Shown here piece by piece: positions 10,776-22,667 of a DNA stretch of 64,000 nucleotides. The translations under genes and the position numbers were made by a program. This stretch comes from Silene conica. Its lineage: Eukaryota; Streptophyta; Magnoliopsida; Caryophyllales; Caryophyllaceae. Location of the stretch: NCBI GenBank assembly GCA_029255685.2, contig CM055312.2, positions 24,274,203 to 24,338,202 on the forward strand, written 5' to 3'. Position 1 is the first letter of the stretch. Each line of letters opens with the position of its first letter. Below the pieces are notes generated by a model that saw nothing but the letters and a program-made list of their open reading frames with translations, was not told the origin of the DNA and searched no databases.

Positions 10776-12992
10776 CTTCTTCTTTTTGCTCATTTCTGTT
10801 TTATGCTTAAGACTTTTTTTTTATGTTTTGTTAAGACTTTTTAGTTTGTTTTACTTTAAGTTTTTAGAACAATTTTTGCTTTTGTTGCATAGTAGAGACA
10901 ACTAGGCTTGGTTCTGGTGTTTCGCGCATGTTTTGGGCGCATATATACTGTATTTCAGGTTTGGGGAAGATTAACTTGGTTGATACAAGTTACCTCCGAA
11001 GAGAAGAAAATCGTTGTACAGGATTCTGGTCGGCCGACCTTGATCCTCGGTCGGTCGACCAATCCCCCTGTTTTCCATAAACTTTTTGGTTCTGGTAGAT
11101 GGTCGGTCGACCAGGGGGAGGAGTCGACCGACCTGCTCTCCTGTACAGACGCCTCGGGAAGTATGCAACGTGATAAGGGAGTCTCTTCCTTGTTCTATCT
11201 TTTGAATTTTCCCCTTTCTTTCTTCACTTCAAACCTTCAATATATTATATATCACCCAAAACGCATTTAACCCCGAAAAAGGTCTTTTCTTTGTTTGATT
11301 TTTTTGTTTTCAGGTACTTGGAGTGGCAATGCTAGCCACCGAAACCTCCCAGCTTACGCTGGTTTAGGGAGGTTCCTCATACGCTTAACAATCTAGTGAG
11401 TTCTTTCCAGTTTTCCTTGGTTTTTATTTCCTTGCATCTTTCTTTTAATTTTCTGAAACCTTTACTTAGGCTAATGCACAATGGGGACATTGTGCGGGTT
11501 GGTTTGGGGAATGGTTTCGCGTCACATGCATTTTTCCATTGCATTTTTCGTCACACGTTTATTGCATTTCTGTCTTGCATTGTTCTTTTCTTTATTTTCC
11601 TTACATATACAAAATCCAAAAAATCCAAAAAAATAGAAAAAATTCCAAAATTCCAAAAAAATGCACGTTTAATTTAGCATATAGGTCGAGTCGGAACGAG
11701 AGTATTTCAAGGATGATCTTTGCTATCTTACATGATTATTCATTTGCCTTGCCTTGTCAACTTGTTTTAGTATAAGAGTATTTTGCATATCTACGAGTTT
11801 TTGTTAACTTGTTATCTTGAGACTTGACCTATACCTTGGCAACCTACTATACAATCTAAGTTTTAGAGCTTATTTCCTGGTTTCATTCTTAAACCAGTTG
11901 TCTAGGATGTGAGTAGTACTCCCCTTGAAACATGTTACATCAATATGCATAAACATGAACTTGAATTGCTATATACTTGTTTTACTTTCTCGTTTTGTGA
12001 GTCTTGATACGTGCATTTGGGATCCCTTTTCTCATATTTACCCATAAGCTTCACATAGCCAAAATTGCCTTTTTATTCCCCCAAAACTACATCCCATACT
12101 TAGCCTACCCTTCCAAGCTAGTATTTGTGGTCTTTGGTTTATTTTGGGGCATCTTGGTTTGTATGCTATCTTGAGCAAAAAGAGAAAAGAAAGAAAGGAA
12201 GCAAGAAAAGAAAGAAAGAACAGAAAAATTCAGAAAAAAAAGAAAGAAAGAAAAAAAAGAAAAAAAAAAACGGAAAAAGTCAAAGCGTACAGGAATTGGG
12301 TCGACCGACCACCTTCAAGGGTCGACCGACCACCTGACAGTGTTAGAATTCAAAATTTCGTTCTAAAATCCCTTTTCTTTTACGTGTTATTACTCCCGTA
12401 CTTCATTCAAAAATATTGGGGAGTCCTTTCTTATATTTAATGTGAGAGTTGTGCTACAAAAGAGCACTTTCTTAATATCAAAAAAAAGTTGTGAAATATG
12501 TTGTTGGGAATCGGTTTTACTAGCTTGGCTATTAACCCCACAAATCCAAAAGCATCTTAACCACTTTTTACCTTTCACCTCACATATCCTTCATTACCTC
12601 AATTGCATGTATCCGAGTCACTTAATGGGTTTGTTTATACATAGTTGTGGAATTCTTGTTCATGTTAGATTGCAAGCATGTTTTCATGGGTCGCAGTTAG
12701 ATGAGTGTCATGACAATATACTTCTTCCTATCTTTTACATATATTCACCCTTTGCTTCATGAGTGTCTCGAGCGTACCGCGAGAGTCCATGGTATAAAGT
12801 CCCTATAGTCTTTATGTTTGCAAGTTTGACGACCCTATAACTCGTTTGCATGATTTAAATACTTTCTCATTATTTACTTGGCATTGGTTTAGGCTTACAT
12901 GTAAATTTCGCTCTGAGATTGAAACCGTTCCATTAGTTAAGATCGAGTCTAGTTCTTGCTTGAGAACAAGCAAGGGTTTGGTTTGGGGAATT
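10776..12992 (+). other. Internal non-coding region of the LARD-like element, with polypurine tract
   Basis: About 2.2 kb without a supportable gene. It has phased palindrome pairs at 11028/11049, 11101/11122 and 12299/12320, each exactly 21 bp apart. A-rich runs occur near 11610-11665, and there is a long A/G-rich run at about 12170-12280. A polypurine tract (aagggtttggtttgggga) ends at 12989 directly before the 3' LTR. Confidence 0.7.
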
Positions 12993-14340
12993 TGATGCGT
13001 GTCTATTTTATGATATTTTACATCTATTTTTACACGCATTTTAGAGCTCATTTACGATGTTTTAGCCTTTATTTCCCAACTTTTGTCTACTTTCGTATTT
13101 TTATGCTATTTTGCAGAATTATGCGGAAAAGAGGCGATTTCAAACCAAATTCATCCTCAAGTGATTTTTTTTGCTAAGGACACGAAGGAACGAAGCCTAG
13201 CGCACATTTCAATGCCTGAAGATAGCATAAGCAAAGGTGCATATAGCAAAGAATCGATCCACGATATTGCAGTCTGTTTCAAATGGCTATATCTCGAGTT
13301 CTAGAGCTGATAATGGAGTGATTCTAGCTGGAGGTGAAAGCTTATCCTCTTAGCTTTCCAACGCCGCAAGAGTCGCTTGATTACGATGAGTAACGAAGAA
13401 ATGGCAGCTGTTTTAAGATCGACGCGCGCTGTAGTCCCGACATTAGGTCGACCGACCCACAATGTAGGTCGACCGACCTCTGCGCAGACCCAGAAGTTTC
13501 CATAAAAGCCCATTAAAGTGTTTAGGTCATTAGGAAACTCTTTATTTCCGCCTATTTAAGCTAAATTACGTAATTAGGGTTCTTCATTCAGATATAATTC
13601 AGTTCTTAATCTAGAAATCTTCTAACACCAAGTTCCTAATTTTAGTTTTCTCTTTAAGTTGTAATCTTTCAATAATTCTCAAGTACTTTTAGTTTGTTCT
13701 TCAATCTTTCAACATTCATCAATAAAGTTGTTCCTTTTCTGCCTTAATCCTATTTCCGGTAATTGCTCTCCTAATTTAAGTTTTATTATTGTTCTTATAA
13801 ATTACTTGTATTCGGTTAAGATAGAATCCCAAGCTTTATTATTGATTGCATGTTTAGATTAATATTCACCATGATTTCCATATTTATTCCTATTTTCGTT
13901 GTTGTTTTAGTAACCATGAGTAGCTAATTTTCATATGTTAGGATGTAGGGGATGAATATGCGTAGGTAGTATAGGTTCCGAGACCAACCGTAGCAGGGCC
14001 GTGGTCGGCCGACATATATAATGGGTCGGTCGACCGAGGCTGTGGTCGGCCGACTGGGCTAGCTGGTCGGTCGACCCACTCGCGTATGTATTCTGTTTCG
14101 TCTTGCTTTGTTGACTATAATACCCTGCAATGAGACCGAAAGGAGACTTGTAGGATGTTAGTAATGACCTATCCAAGATTGAGAGATACGGGGAGGGCAT
14201 TGGTTTACACCTTAAGACGACTAGGTTGTTTAAGACTGAAAGGTATGTGACCTAGGATTTAGGAATCACCCTTATTGTTGACACCCAATAATTGTGAGAC
14301 CTATGAACTAATAGCATAGGCCGAAAGGAGCTATTAGGTA
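12993..14340 (+). repeat. 3' LTR of the LARD-like element, truncated
   Basis: Starts TGATGCGTGTC right after the polypurine tract and matches the 5' LTR until GGTACCA at 14340. The last approximately 345 bases present in the 5' LTR are absent. It has the same palindrome pairs as the 5' LTR with few mismatches (for example GGTCGGCCGACA at 14003, one base changed). Confidence 0.87.
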
Positions 14341-14546
14341 CCAGAGTGGCTTGCGATGTTAGGCATGATTGGTTGAAAAATAGGTTCGGAATTGAAGGTT
14401 TCCTCACAAAAATCGGCTCTCTCTTGTTCGGGGGTACTCAAGTCTTCCTCCCGAATAGCATTCTCACGCTCTCTCCTTCGACGTAGGAATAATCTCTCGG
14501 GTTCAGGATCGGGATTCACCAAATCTCCCCTTTGAGACCTGCACAT
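14341..14546 (-). pseudogene. gag N-terminus of the Athila-like remnant
   Basis: The minus-strand frame begins with an ATG at 14546 and reads MCRSQRGDLVNPDPEPERLF then an Arg/Glu-rich stretch, typical of the start of Athila-type gag. It breaks off at the truncated 3' LTR of the inserted plus-strand element. The matching gag C-terminus lies at 7991 on the other side of that element. The central gag domain is missing from both sides. Confidence 0.7.
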
Positions 14547-14640
14547 AAAACTGAAGAGAACGATTAGTACGGTCTTAAGGAATTAAAATTCCTTAAGACT
14601 AAAATAGATAAAAACAGAAATAGAAAAACAGTGTTGCTTT

Positions 14641-14656
14641 CTCGGCAACGGCGCCA
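14641..14656 (-). other. Primer binding site, tRNA-Asp type (minus strand)
   Basis: Read on the minus strand the sequence is TGGCGCCGTTGCCGAG, preceded by an LTR end GCATCA. It fixes the orientation of the Athila-like remnant and shows its 5' LTR lies to the right. Confidence 0.82.
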
Positions 14657-14662
14657 AAAATT

Positions 14663-15054
14663 TGATGCGTGTCGTTCATACACCAAAAATAAATGCCTAG
14701 GTCCTACAAACAGAAGCTAGCGGTAAATAGGGTCGATCTCCTCAGGGAAGCGAACTTGTTCAACTAACAGTTTTTATCTATGGTCACAGAAATGGGGGGT
14801 TTTGAATTGTGATAACTAAACTATGATAAAAAGATAAGCAAGGAATAAAAACACGGAAAATAACACAAATTGAGATAAAAATCAAGGAAAGGGAATATGT
14901 TGGGAACTCGGGTCGTTGTGTCTTACGTATGATCGTCGTAATTGGGATAAGCCGAATATTGGTGGGAAAGGCTGGGTTATTACGGTCAAGTCTCAAACCC
15001 GACTATACCTTCCGGTCTTAAGTCGCCCTAAGGTCGTTTTTGCTTAACTTTCGC
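14663..15054 (-). repeat. Partial 5' LTR of the Athila-like remnant
   Basis: Begins TGATGCGTGTC on the plus strand, next to the primer site, and runs 392 bases until it is cut by the chromovirus LTR at 15055. No second copy is in the window. Its terminal 11 bases equal the start of the LARD-like LTR. Confidence 0.65.
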
Positions 15055-15789
15055 TGTAAAACCCCTCGCGAAAGCGGAAATATAAACATACAAAAGTACT
15101 AAAAATGCAGCGGAATTAAAACTTTTTAAAGTAAAGTAAACAACATGCGAGAAGTCTTGAACTGAAACGGAAACTGAAACTGAAATAAAACCAAGATAGA
15201 TAAGTAACAGTTCTAAGTATCAAAAACAAATATGTACATCAGCCTGGGATGGAACATCCCTACAGGCACCAAAACAAACGTATCAAAAGTCTAAGAGTCT
15301 AGCTAGGCGATATAAAGGTAAGTCATATGATGACAACAGGATCATCACTCGCTAGCCCTCTCGTAACCATGCTCCAACCTGCATGTACCTACATACATGA
15401 AAACATGTACGCCACAATCAGTGGGGAGTGACTAGAGTTCTCCTAGCCACCTTTTGTGACAACACGTAACACATAAAACAATACAGAATACTCCAACATA
15501 TATAAACATGTGAAGCATAAACATCTCATCATCTGATCTCATACTATCATGCAAACTCTAGTGCACGGCTCTCAACCAACTTCATAGACCGTTAGGAAGG
15601 ACAGCCGGTTTCCCTACTGGTTACCCAGTCGGGGGGTCTTTCAATCCAACTATTTATGAAACCGAACTAAGAGTCACCCAATGCCTTGGATGATCAAACC
15701 ACAACTTAACAAACATTCATTTACTCATCATTAACAATCTCTATATCTGACACGTACCAACTCAAGGCAAGCAGATAACTTCAACAAGT

Positions 15790-16355
15790 AAAAGGTTCAG
15801 CGGTCAACTTAAGACATAACCTAGTACCAATCAATCAGCATGTGTAAAGGTTCAGCGGTCAACTTAAGACATAACCTAGACACCAAAACATTCAGCAAGC
15901 AAGGACTCAGAGGCCAACTTAAGACATGGACCTGCCAATCAGCAAGACACTAGACTCAGCGGCCAACTTAAGGCATAGACTAGCATCCAAAAGCAAAGGA
16001 CTCAGAGGCCAGCTTAAGGCATGTCCCTTCACCACATCACAAGGTACTAAACTCAGAGGCCAGCTTAAGGCATGTTCTAGCACCAAACATCTGCACTCCG
16101 GGCAAGGTGTCAGTTCCTTAGCTACCCCGTTGTGCAGCTGCTCTACTCGTCAGACTCAGAGGCCAACTTAAGGCATGTTCCAACGCGATCACTATCAAAC
16201 ATGTCTGGACTCAGAGGCCAACTTAAGGCATGTCCCAGACACGACAAACATACACATATAGGGCTCAAAGGCCAGCTTAAGGCATATCCCAATATATGAC
16301 AAACAACTCACGTATTAAGTTCAGAGGTCAGCTTAAGGCATAACTTAATACGCAT
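15790..16355. repeat. Array of about ten hairpins with constant core and variable complementary stems
   Basis: The core CAGAGGCCAACTTAAGGCAT (with variants) recurs about every 45-60 bases, with one larger gap. Each copy is flanked by different arms that pair with each other: CGTATTAAGTT with AACTTAATACG (16311-16352), GTCTGGAC with GTCCCAGAC (16203-16240), GGTACTAAAC with GTTCTAGCACC (16043-16084), and AGGTT with AACCT (first two units). An inner GCC/GGC pair becomes GTC/GAC in the first two units. The same array is in the other LTR. Confidence 0.85.
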
Positions 16356-16649
16356 CAATACAATATCAACCAAAGTCTATGAACTAATCTATAGTTCTAC
16401 TTTTCTTAACTTGTAATCAACACTTAATTGACCCCGGGAACTAAGTTGAGGGAGAGCCGGTTTCCCTTTCGGTTACCCGACCGGGGGGTCTCTATCCTCA
16501 CTCCATTCCCGAACCCAATATAATGTTGCCCATCCTCCGGGGACCTCAAATACATATCACAGGTATACAAAACGAGTTTCAATCAAAACCGATTAACCGT
16601 TTGAAAGTTACGATTAAATTACGAATTCAAAAATAGCTTACAGGGGTCC

Positions 16650-17040
16650 CCAACCGGTCGGCAGGCAGCCGGTCGGCCGGCTGGTGACCTCCTCAGCCTA
16701 CCTCTTTCTTTTCAAACAAAAGCCACACAAGGACTCCCAGCCGGTCGGCAGGCAGCCGGTCGGCAGGCAGCCGGTCGGCCGGCTGGGAACCCAATACCCT
16801 AGCCTTCGTAAACTCGCAAACCATCCCACATGCACTCCCAGCCGGCTGGCAGGCGGCCGGTCTGCCGGCTGGGCTCCCCTTCTACTTGAGTTTTTCGCAA
16901 AAACAAACACCAAACACTATACAAGAGACTACCAGCCGGTCGGCCGGCTGGCAGTCCTAAGGCAAAAACCTCAAAAATACGAAAAACACCAAGATGCGCT
17001 CCCAGCCGGTCGACCGGCGGCCGGTCGGTCGACCGGCTCA
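16650..17040. repeat. CCGGTCGGCCGG-type palindrome array in the chromovirus LTR
   Basis: Five clusters about 70-100 bases apart contain CAGCCGGTCGGCAGG units (tandem 15-mers), CCGGTCGGCCGGCTGG and CCGGTCGACCGG words. The second cluster has one more 15-mer in this LTR than in the other one. Confidence 0.88.
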
Positions 17041-18061
17041 GAGAGCCTGTAACGAAAATCGGGTTTTCCAACCCCTTCAAAACTTCACAAATCGACACAT
17101 ACACTTCAATAATCACTACAAGTATGTTTTGCCCAACATTATAAACATCAAAAACTACTATCCTAACAGCATACAAATCCCATAACAATCCTCAAATGAT
17201 TATATCAAGTATCCGTCGCAAAATGTGTAAATTTCAGAAAAACAATATATGATCTTAAGAACATCAACAAGCATAAATTCATCACAATTAAACATTCCTA
17301 ATCATGTTACTAAGTCCTTTAAACATTATACTTCAACAAAATCAGAAACTTAACATAAGAACACAACAAACTTGCTAATATACACATAAAGGCCGAGTTA
17401 TCTCATTATCGTCACCTTTCAAGCGATTCCGGCTAAAGATCCTCCTCAACCAAGTAGCTATCGACCTCTGGATCGTCTAAGCCCACACCTACAACATAAA
17501 CAAACGGGTTTAAGGACTTAAAACGGAATTTAAGGAAAACAGCCCCATTTTCGAGTTTAAGGATTTGCAAAATGAAAGTGATAGATGGCTTGGAAATCGA
17601 ATGAGGATTCCGAAAATGTTATTGTTACCTCGATTTGGTTAACGGATGATGGAGAAAAGCTCAAAAGAAGATGTTAACAATGGAGGTTTTATGAGAAAGT
17701 GTTTTACAGTGGAAATGTTGAAGGAAATGCAATTGTGTCGACAAAGAGGGTTTATGGGGGTTTTATGGACTGTCCTTTCCGAGTCAATTAAATGGGTCGG
17801 ACACTTGAACGGATATTTAAGATACGAGTTTAAGTTTACCAAGTTTGTATTCGTCTTAAGGACTTAAGGTTCTTAAGACGGATCTTACTAATTAAATTAA
17901 AACCTTTCACAATAAATTATTAAATTATTATTTTATTACTTAAAATAATTTAAAAACGCTTAAATTAGATTTTACGAAAATACGGGATGTTACAATCACC
18001 CCAACTTCAAAAAGTTTCGTCCTCGAAACTCGAACGGAGATAAATTCTAACTAACTCTACC

Positions 18062-19184
18062 TCAATCGAAAAGAGAAGGATGCGCGATACGCATCGATGC
18101 CTCGGTCTCCCACGTCTGCTCCTCAACATCACCGCAACGCCAAAGGATCTTCACTAGCGGCACCACCTTGCTCCTAAGCTTCCTATCCTGACGGTCAAGG
18201 ATCTTCACGGGACGCTCCTCGAAAGCAAGGCTCGGCTCCAAGTTCTCGACCTCTCTAGGCAGAACATGACTCGGGTCACTAACATACTTACGGAGCTGAG
18301 AAACATGAAAGACACTATGAACCTTGCCCAAACTAGGAGGCAAGTCCAAACGATAAGCAGCAGCACCAATCCTCTTCACGATCTCAAAAGGTCCAATATA
18401 CTTAGGACTCAACTTGCCCTTAACTCCAAACCTCTTGACACCTTTCATCGGAGAAACTCTCAAGAAGACTCTGTCACCCACCTCGAACTCTAAGGGCCTA
18501 CGGCGAACATCAGCATAGGATTTCTGCTGATCCTGCGCGGCCTTCATCCTACCTCCGATAAGCTGAACCTGATCAATAGTAACAGCTAACTGGTCTGGTC
18601 CTAGGTCGTGCACGTCACTCGCCTGATCCCAACAGATCGGACTACGACACTTCCTACCATAAAGAGCCTCGTACGGAGCCATACCAATGGAAGCATGGTA
18701 ACTGTTGTTGTAATAAAACTCTACCAACGGCAAACACTGCTCCCAAGAACTCTGAAAGTTGAGGGCACAAGCGCGGAGCAAATCCTCTAGTGTCTGTATG
18801 GTCCTCTCGGACTGACCATCGGTCGCGGCATGAAATGCGGTGCTCATCAACAAACGGCTACCCATAGCCTCCTGTAAAGCCTTCCAGAATCTGGAGCAAA
18901 AACGAGGATCACGATCTGAAACGATCTCTCTCGGCACACCATGATAACGGACTATCTCAGCAATATAAGCCCTGGCTAATCGATCCATGTCCCACGTCTC
19001 TCTGATCGGCACGAATCTGGCACACTTGGTTAGCCTATCCACAATAACCCAAATCGCATCCTTGCCTCCCACTGTCTTAGGCAATGCTGTAACGAAGTCC
19101 ATAGATATACACTCCCACTTCCACTGAGGGGACGGGAAGCGACTGTAGCAAACCACCTGGCCTCCTATGCTCTATCTTGACTTG
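18062..19184 (-). pseudogene. Chromovirus integrase and chromodomain-like C-terminus
   Basis: Carries the D,D-35-E integrase core (ISMDFVTALP, then IVSDRDPRF, then TDGQSERTIQTLEDLLRA). The C-terminal GPF/Y-like region (SPKYIGPFEIVKRIG, VFHVSQLRKY) and a final chromodomain-like stretch (LWRCGDVEEQTWETE) follow, the layout of Tekay-type chromoviruses. The frame is separated from the upstream zinc-binding part by a TAA just after CLTC (19185) and a frame change near 19140. The last codons lie within the 85 bases that are repeated beyond the right LTR. Confidence 0.88.
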
Positions 19185-21217
19185 TTAACAAGTCAAGCAC
19201 CTACTCATGTAATCCAAGATCTCCTTCTTCATACCAGGCCACCAAAACATAAGCCTCAAATCCTTGTGCATCTTCTCTCCTCCTGGATGAACGGAATACG
19301 GTGTCAAGTGAGCCTCATCAAGAACCCTCTTCCTCAAATCTGGCACATCCGGAACATACATCCTACCACGGAACCTAAGGAAACCATCAGCATCAATCAC
19401 TAGGTTAGGTGCAACACCACTCGAAATCTTAGCCTCGAACTTCTTGAAATCGGCATCTGAAGGTAAACTCTGGCGAATCTCCCAATATAAAGACGGCTCG
19501 GCAGTCATCGCAGCTAACCAATCAAAACCACTACCCACCATCTCTAACCTCAACTTCCGGAACTCGGAACACAACTCATCGGGCAATACTCTCATGGCAC
19601 TCAATGAGTGAGAAGTCTTGCGGCTAAGCGCATCAGCAACTACATTGGCTTTTCCCTCATGATATAACAACTCAAGGTCGTAATCTTTCACCAACTCTAG
19701 CCAACGTCTCTGTCTCATGTTAAGGTCTTTCTGGGTAAAAATAATGTACTTAAGACTCTTGTGATCTGTGAAAATGCGGCAATGGGATCCAATCAGGTAA
19801 TGTCGCCACATCTTCAAAGCATGAACGACCGCGGCCAACTCCAGGTCATGTGTCGGATAGTTCACCTCATGAACTCTCAACTGTCTAGACGAGTAGGCTA
19901 TCACCTTACCACTCTGCATCAATACGCATCCAAGTCCTAACATCGAAGCATCACAATACACATCAAAGTCAACCCCGATCTTTGGCAAAGCAAGTATAGG
20001 AGTGAAGGTCAACCTAGTCTTCAACTCCTGGAAAGAACTCTCGCACTTGTCGGTCCACACAAATTTGGCTTCTTTCTTCAGTAACTGAGTCATCGGGCGA
20101 GCTAATCTAGAGAAATCCTCAACAAATCTACGATAATAACCAGCCAATCCAAGGAAACTACGGATCTCTCCAACATCTTTGGGACTCTCCCAATCAACAA
20201 CGGCCTCATTCTTCGCGGGATCAACCATAACTCCCTCACTAGATATCACATGTCCAAGAAATGCAACCTTAGAAAGCCAAAACTCACACTTAGAGAACTT
20301 CGCGAACCACTTCTGACGACGTAAATTCCCAAGAATCAATCTAAGATGCTCAGCATGCTCCTCATCGGTCTTAGAGTAAATGAGGATATCATCAATAAAC
20401 ACCACAACACAAGTGTCAAGATACTCACTAAAGGCACGGTTCATCTGATCCATGAAGATAGCAGGTGCATTAGTCAACCCAAAAGGCATAACCACGAATT
20501 CAAAATGCCCATATCTGGTACGAAAAGCAGTCTTCGCAATATCAGCCTCTCTCACTGGGATCTGATGATAACCCGATCGAAGATCAATCTTAGAAAACCT
20601 TGAAGCACCTCTCAACTGATCAAATAAGTCATCTATCCTAGGCAAAGGATATCTGTTCTTCACGGTCACTCGGTTCAACTCTCTATAGTCAATGCAAAGT
20701 CTCATGGAACCATCTTTCTTCTTGACGAACAAAACTGGAGCACCCCACGGAGAAGCACTCGGTCTAATGAACCCTTTCTCGATCATCTCTTCCAATTGCT
20801 GCTTTAACTCTTTCAACTCTGGTGGAGCCATACGGTAAGGAGCTTTAGAAATCGGTCCGGTACCTAGAACAAGCTCAATAGTAAACTCCACATCTCTCTC
20901 TGGCGGTATCCCTGGCAAGTCATCTGGGAAAACATCAGGATACTCACGAACAATGGCTACATCCTCAAGCTTCGGTAGCGATGGCTTAGCAGCTGAAACA
21001 ACACACAGAAAGGCTTGGCAACCCTTCCTAAGAAGATGAGATGCTTTCATCGAAGAGATAACACGAACACCCCTTTGAGGGCGAGTTCCCCTATAGGAAA
21101 CACGAACTCCTGAAGAACTCCTCAAGCAGATTTTCTGGTCGCGACACTCGAAGCGAGCATGGTATAACGATAACCAATCCATACCGAGGATAATGTCAAA
21201 CTCCTCGAGAGGAAATC
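19185..21217 (-). pseudogene. Chromovirus reverse transcriptase, RNase H and integrase zinc domain
   Basis: A 665-residue open frame from 21182 down. The RT has the conserved blocks [39 protein letters not shown] and [11 protein letters not shown] (catalytic IDD). RNase H follows with [11 protein letters not shown], then [12 protein letters not shown] and [10 protein letters not shown]. The HHCC zinc domain of integrase ends at CLTC. A frame change near 21225 separates it from gag-protease. Confidence 0.92.
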
Positions 21218-22501
21218 TCAGTAAGTCCGCTTGAAATGTGGCTTGACAATAATAATAGGAACATCCCTATGGGACGAAGAGCAGGAAAACACGTCTCCAG
21301 AAGGTAAGGAAATGGAAGTCTCCTCAACCAATGAAGACTCAAGAGCTAGACGGTCGGCGAACTGAGTCGATATAAATGATAAAGAAGCTCCAGTATCGAA
21401 CAAAATAAGGCACTCAGCGCCAAGAACAGAAAAGATACCGGCAACAATGTCTGGATGAGCCTCAGCCTCAGCCCTAGTCATCACAAAAATCTTCCCTTTC
21501 GGCTTCCCTCCTTTAGTCGCTGCAGCAGCAGTGGCAGCCTTGCCAAGTGCGGTGTTCCTCTCAGGACACTCATAAGACTTGTGCCCAAATCCATTGCAAG
21601 TATAGCACTTGAAAACATTCTTGAAACAGTCAAAACCCGGATGAGAAGGTTTACCACAACGGTGGCAAACACTAGCAACTGTGTCGGTGTGAACAATGGT
21701 CTTAGCAACCGGAGCAGAGAACCTCTCAAAACGCTTCTTCTGAGAAGAAGGCGAAGAAGTAGAAGGAACAAACGGTCTCTTCCCCTGGTACACTGATCTC
21801 TGGTGAGGAGTCACACTAGAAGTAGCAGCTCGGGTCTCAGCATCTATGGCACGAATAGAACTCTCGGCTCAAATAGCATCATCATATACCTCCACAAAAG
21901 AAGTCGAGTCACGACGAACCATGCTCTCGATGCGTGGTCCTAACTTGCCACGGTAAAAGTAGACTCTCTCGGCCTCATCTCTGACAAATCTCGATGCGAA
22001 GTGAGCAAGTTGGTTGAATCGGTCTGTGAACTCCTGAACTGAAATCTTGCCTTGCTTCAAATCCATGAATTCTTTGAGTCGCTGTGATCTGAGCTCTTTA
22101 GGATAGAACCTCGTCTCGAGCTTATCCTTAAAAGCATCCCAATCGAACAAGGGATCAAGAGTGAAAGTAGGTCCTGTCAACGCCCACCACCTATCGGCCT
22201 CAAGGGTAAGAAAGTGAGTGGCTAGCCGCACTCTATCCTCTCTACCCACCGAATACATAGCAAAACTCTTTTCCATCTCTCTGAACCACTCGCTAAGAGC
22301 TACCGGATCAACCTCGCCACCATAAGTCTTCACGTGGCTACGGGACATCTGCGAAACTATCCATGAGAAACTACCAGGACGATTAGCCTCGTTGCCTGGC
22401 GGTGGAGGAGGTGGAACATTCCCTGCTTGCTGTCTCTGAGTCTCAAGCAAATGATGAATTGCTTGTAGCATAATGTTATCAGCAGCCCTGGGTCTCACCA
22501 T
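21218..22501 (-). pseudogene. Chromovirus gag and protease, in-frame stop
   Basis: Starts with an ATG at 22501 (MVRPRAADN). The gag domain carries the retrotransposon gag motif (FREMEKSFAMYSV, then FKDKLETRFYP and FTDRFNQLAHFAS). A TGA in the same frame near 21869 interrupts it. The second half has a CCHC zinc knuckle (CYTCNGFGHKSYEC), a further Cys/His pair upstream, and a protease site LFDTGASLSFIS. The frame is lost at 21218 before RT. Confidence 0.88.
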
Positions 22502-22667
22502 CCTTCAAAAGAGAAAACAAGTATTAGCTTAGCAATTAGCATTCACAAATACACTACAATATAAATCCTTAGATCTACCCATCTCTCATTCATTATTTGT
22601 TTATTTGGTCAAGTTAAGGTTGGGGGTCACATGAGTGCGTCGGGAGCAATCATGCTCTGATACCAAC
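22502..22667 (-). other. 5' leader of the chromovirus
   Basis: Short non-coding leader between the primer site and the gag ATG. I see no other feature in it. Confidence 0.7.
22652..22665 (-). other. Primer binding site, tRNA-iMet type
   Basis: The minus strand reads TGGTATCAGAGCAT two bases inside the right LTR. This is the usual initiator-Met primer site of chromoviruses and marks the right LTR as the 5' LTR of the minus-strand element. Confidence 0.92.

Larger units (their letters stand above)
7992..14340 (+). mobile_element. Plus-strand LTR retrotransposon without pol (LARD-like), nested in the Athila-like remnant
   Basis: Two nearly identical long direct repeats (about 8028-9685 and 12993-14340) flank an internal region. 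The left repeat is followed by a perfect tRNA-Asp-type primer site (9691). A polypurine tract ends just before the right repeat, which begins TGATGC. The full left repeat ends GCATCA, giving 6-bp LTR inverted ends. The internal region has one gag-like ORF and no protease, RT or integrase. The right LTR is cut at 14340 and lacks its last approximately 345 bases, and neighbouring gag sequence of the host element is also missing, so a deletion probably took both. Confidence 0.85.
15055..17994 (-). repeat. 3' LTR of the chromovirus
   Basis: 2940 bases, nearly identical to 22668-25599. It holds three notable blocks in plus coordinates: a hairpin array (15790-16355), a CCGG-rich palindrome array (16650-17040) and an AT-rich end. 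Small ORFs inside it occur in both LTRs and are not supported as genes. Confidence 0.92.

Noticed and set aside
12125..12440. Lys-rich ORFs
   Set aside because: They translate an A/G-rich simple run in the non-coding internal region of the LARD-like element.
15790..16355. Regularly spaced repeats that resemble a CRISPR array
   Set aside because: The array is inside both LTRs of a plant retrotransposon, the arms are complementary hairpin stems and not spacers, and there are no cas genes.
16684..17188. ORFs on both strands with repeated PVGRQ / PAGRPAG peptides (also 24305-24793 and 55749-56299)
   Set aside because: They are translations of the palindrome arrays; the frames have no domain and are open because the words are GC-rich.
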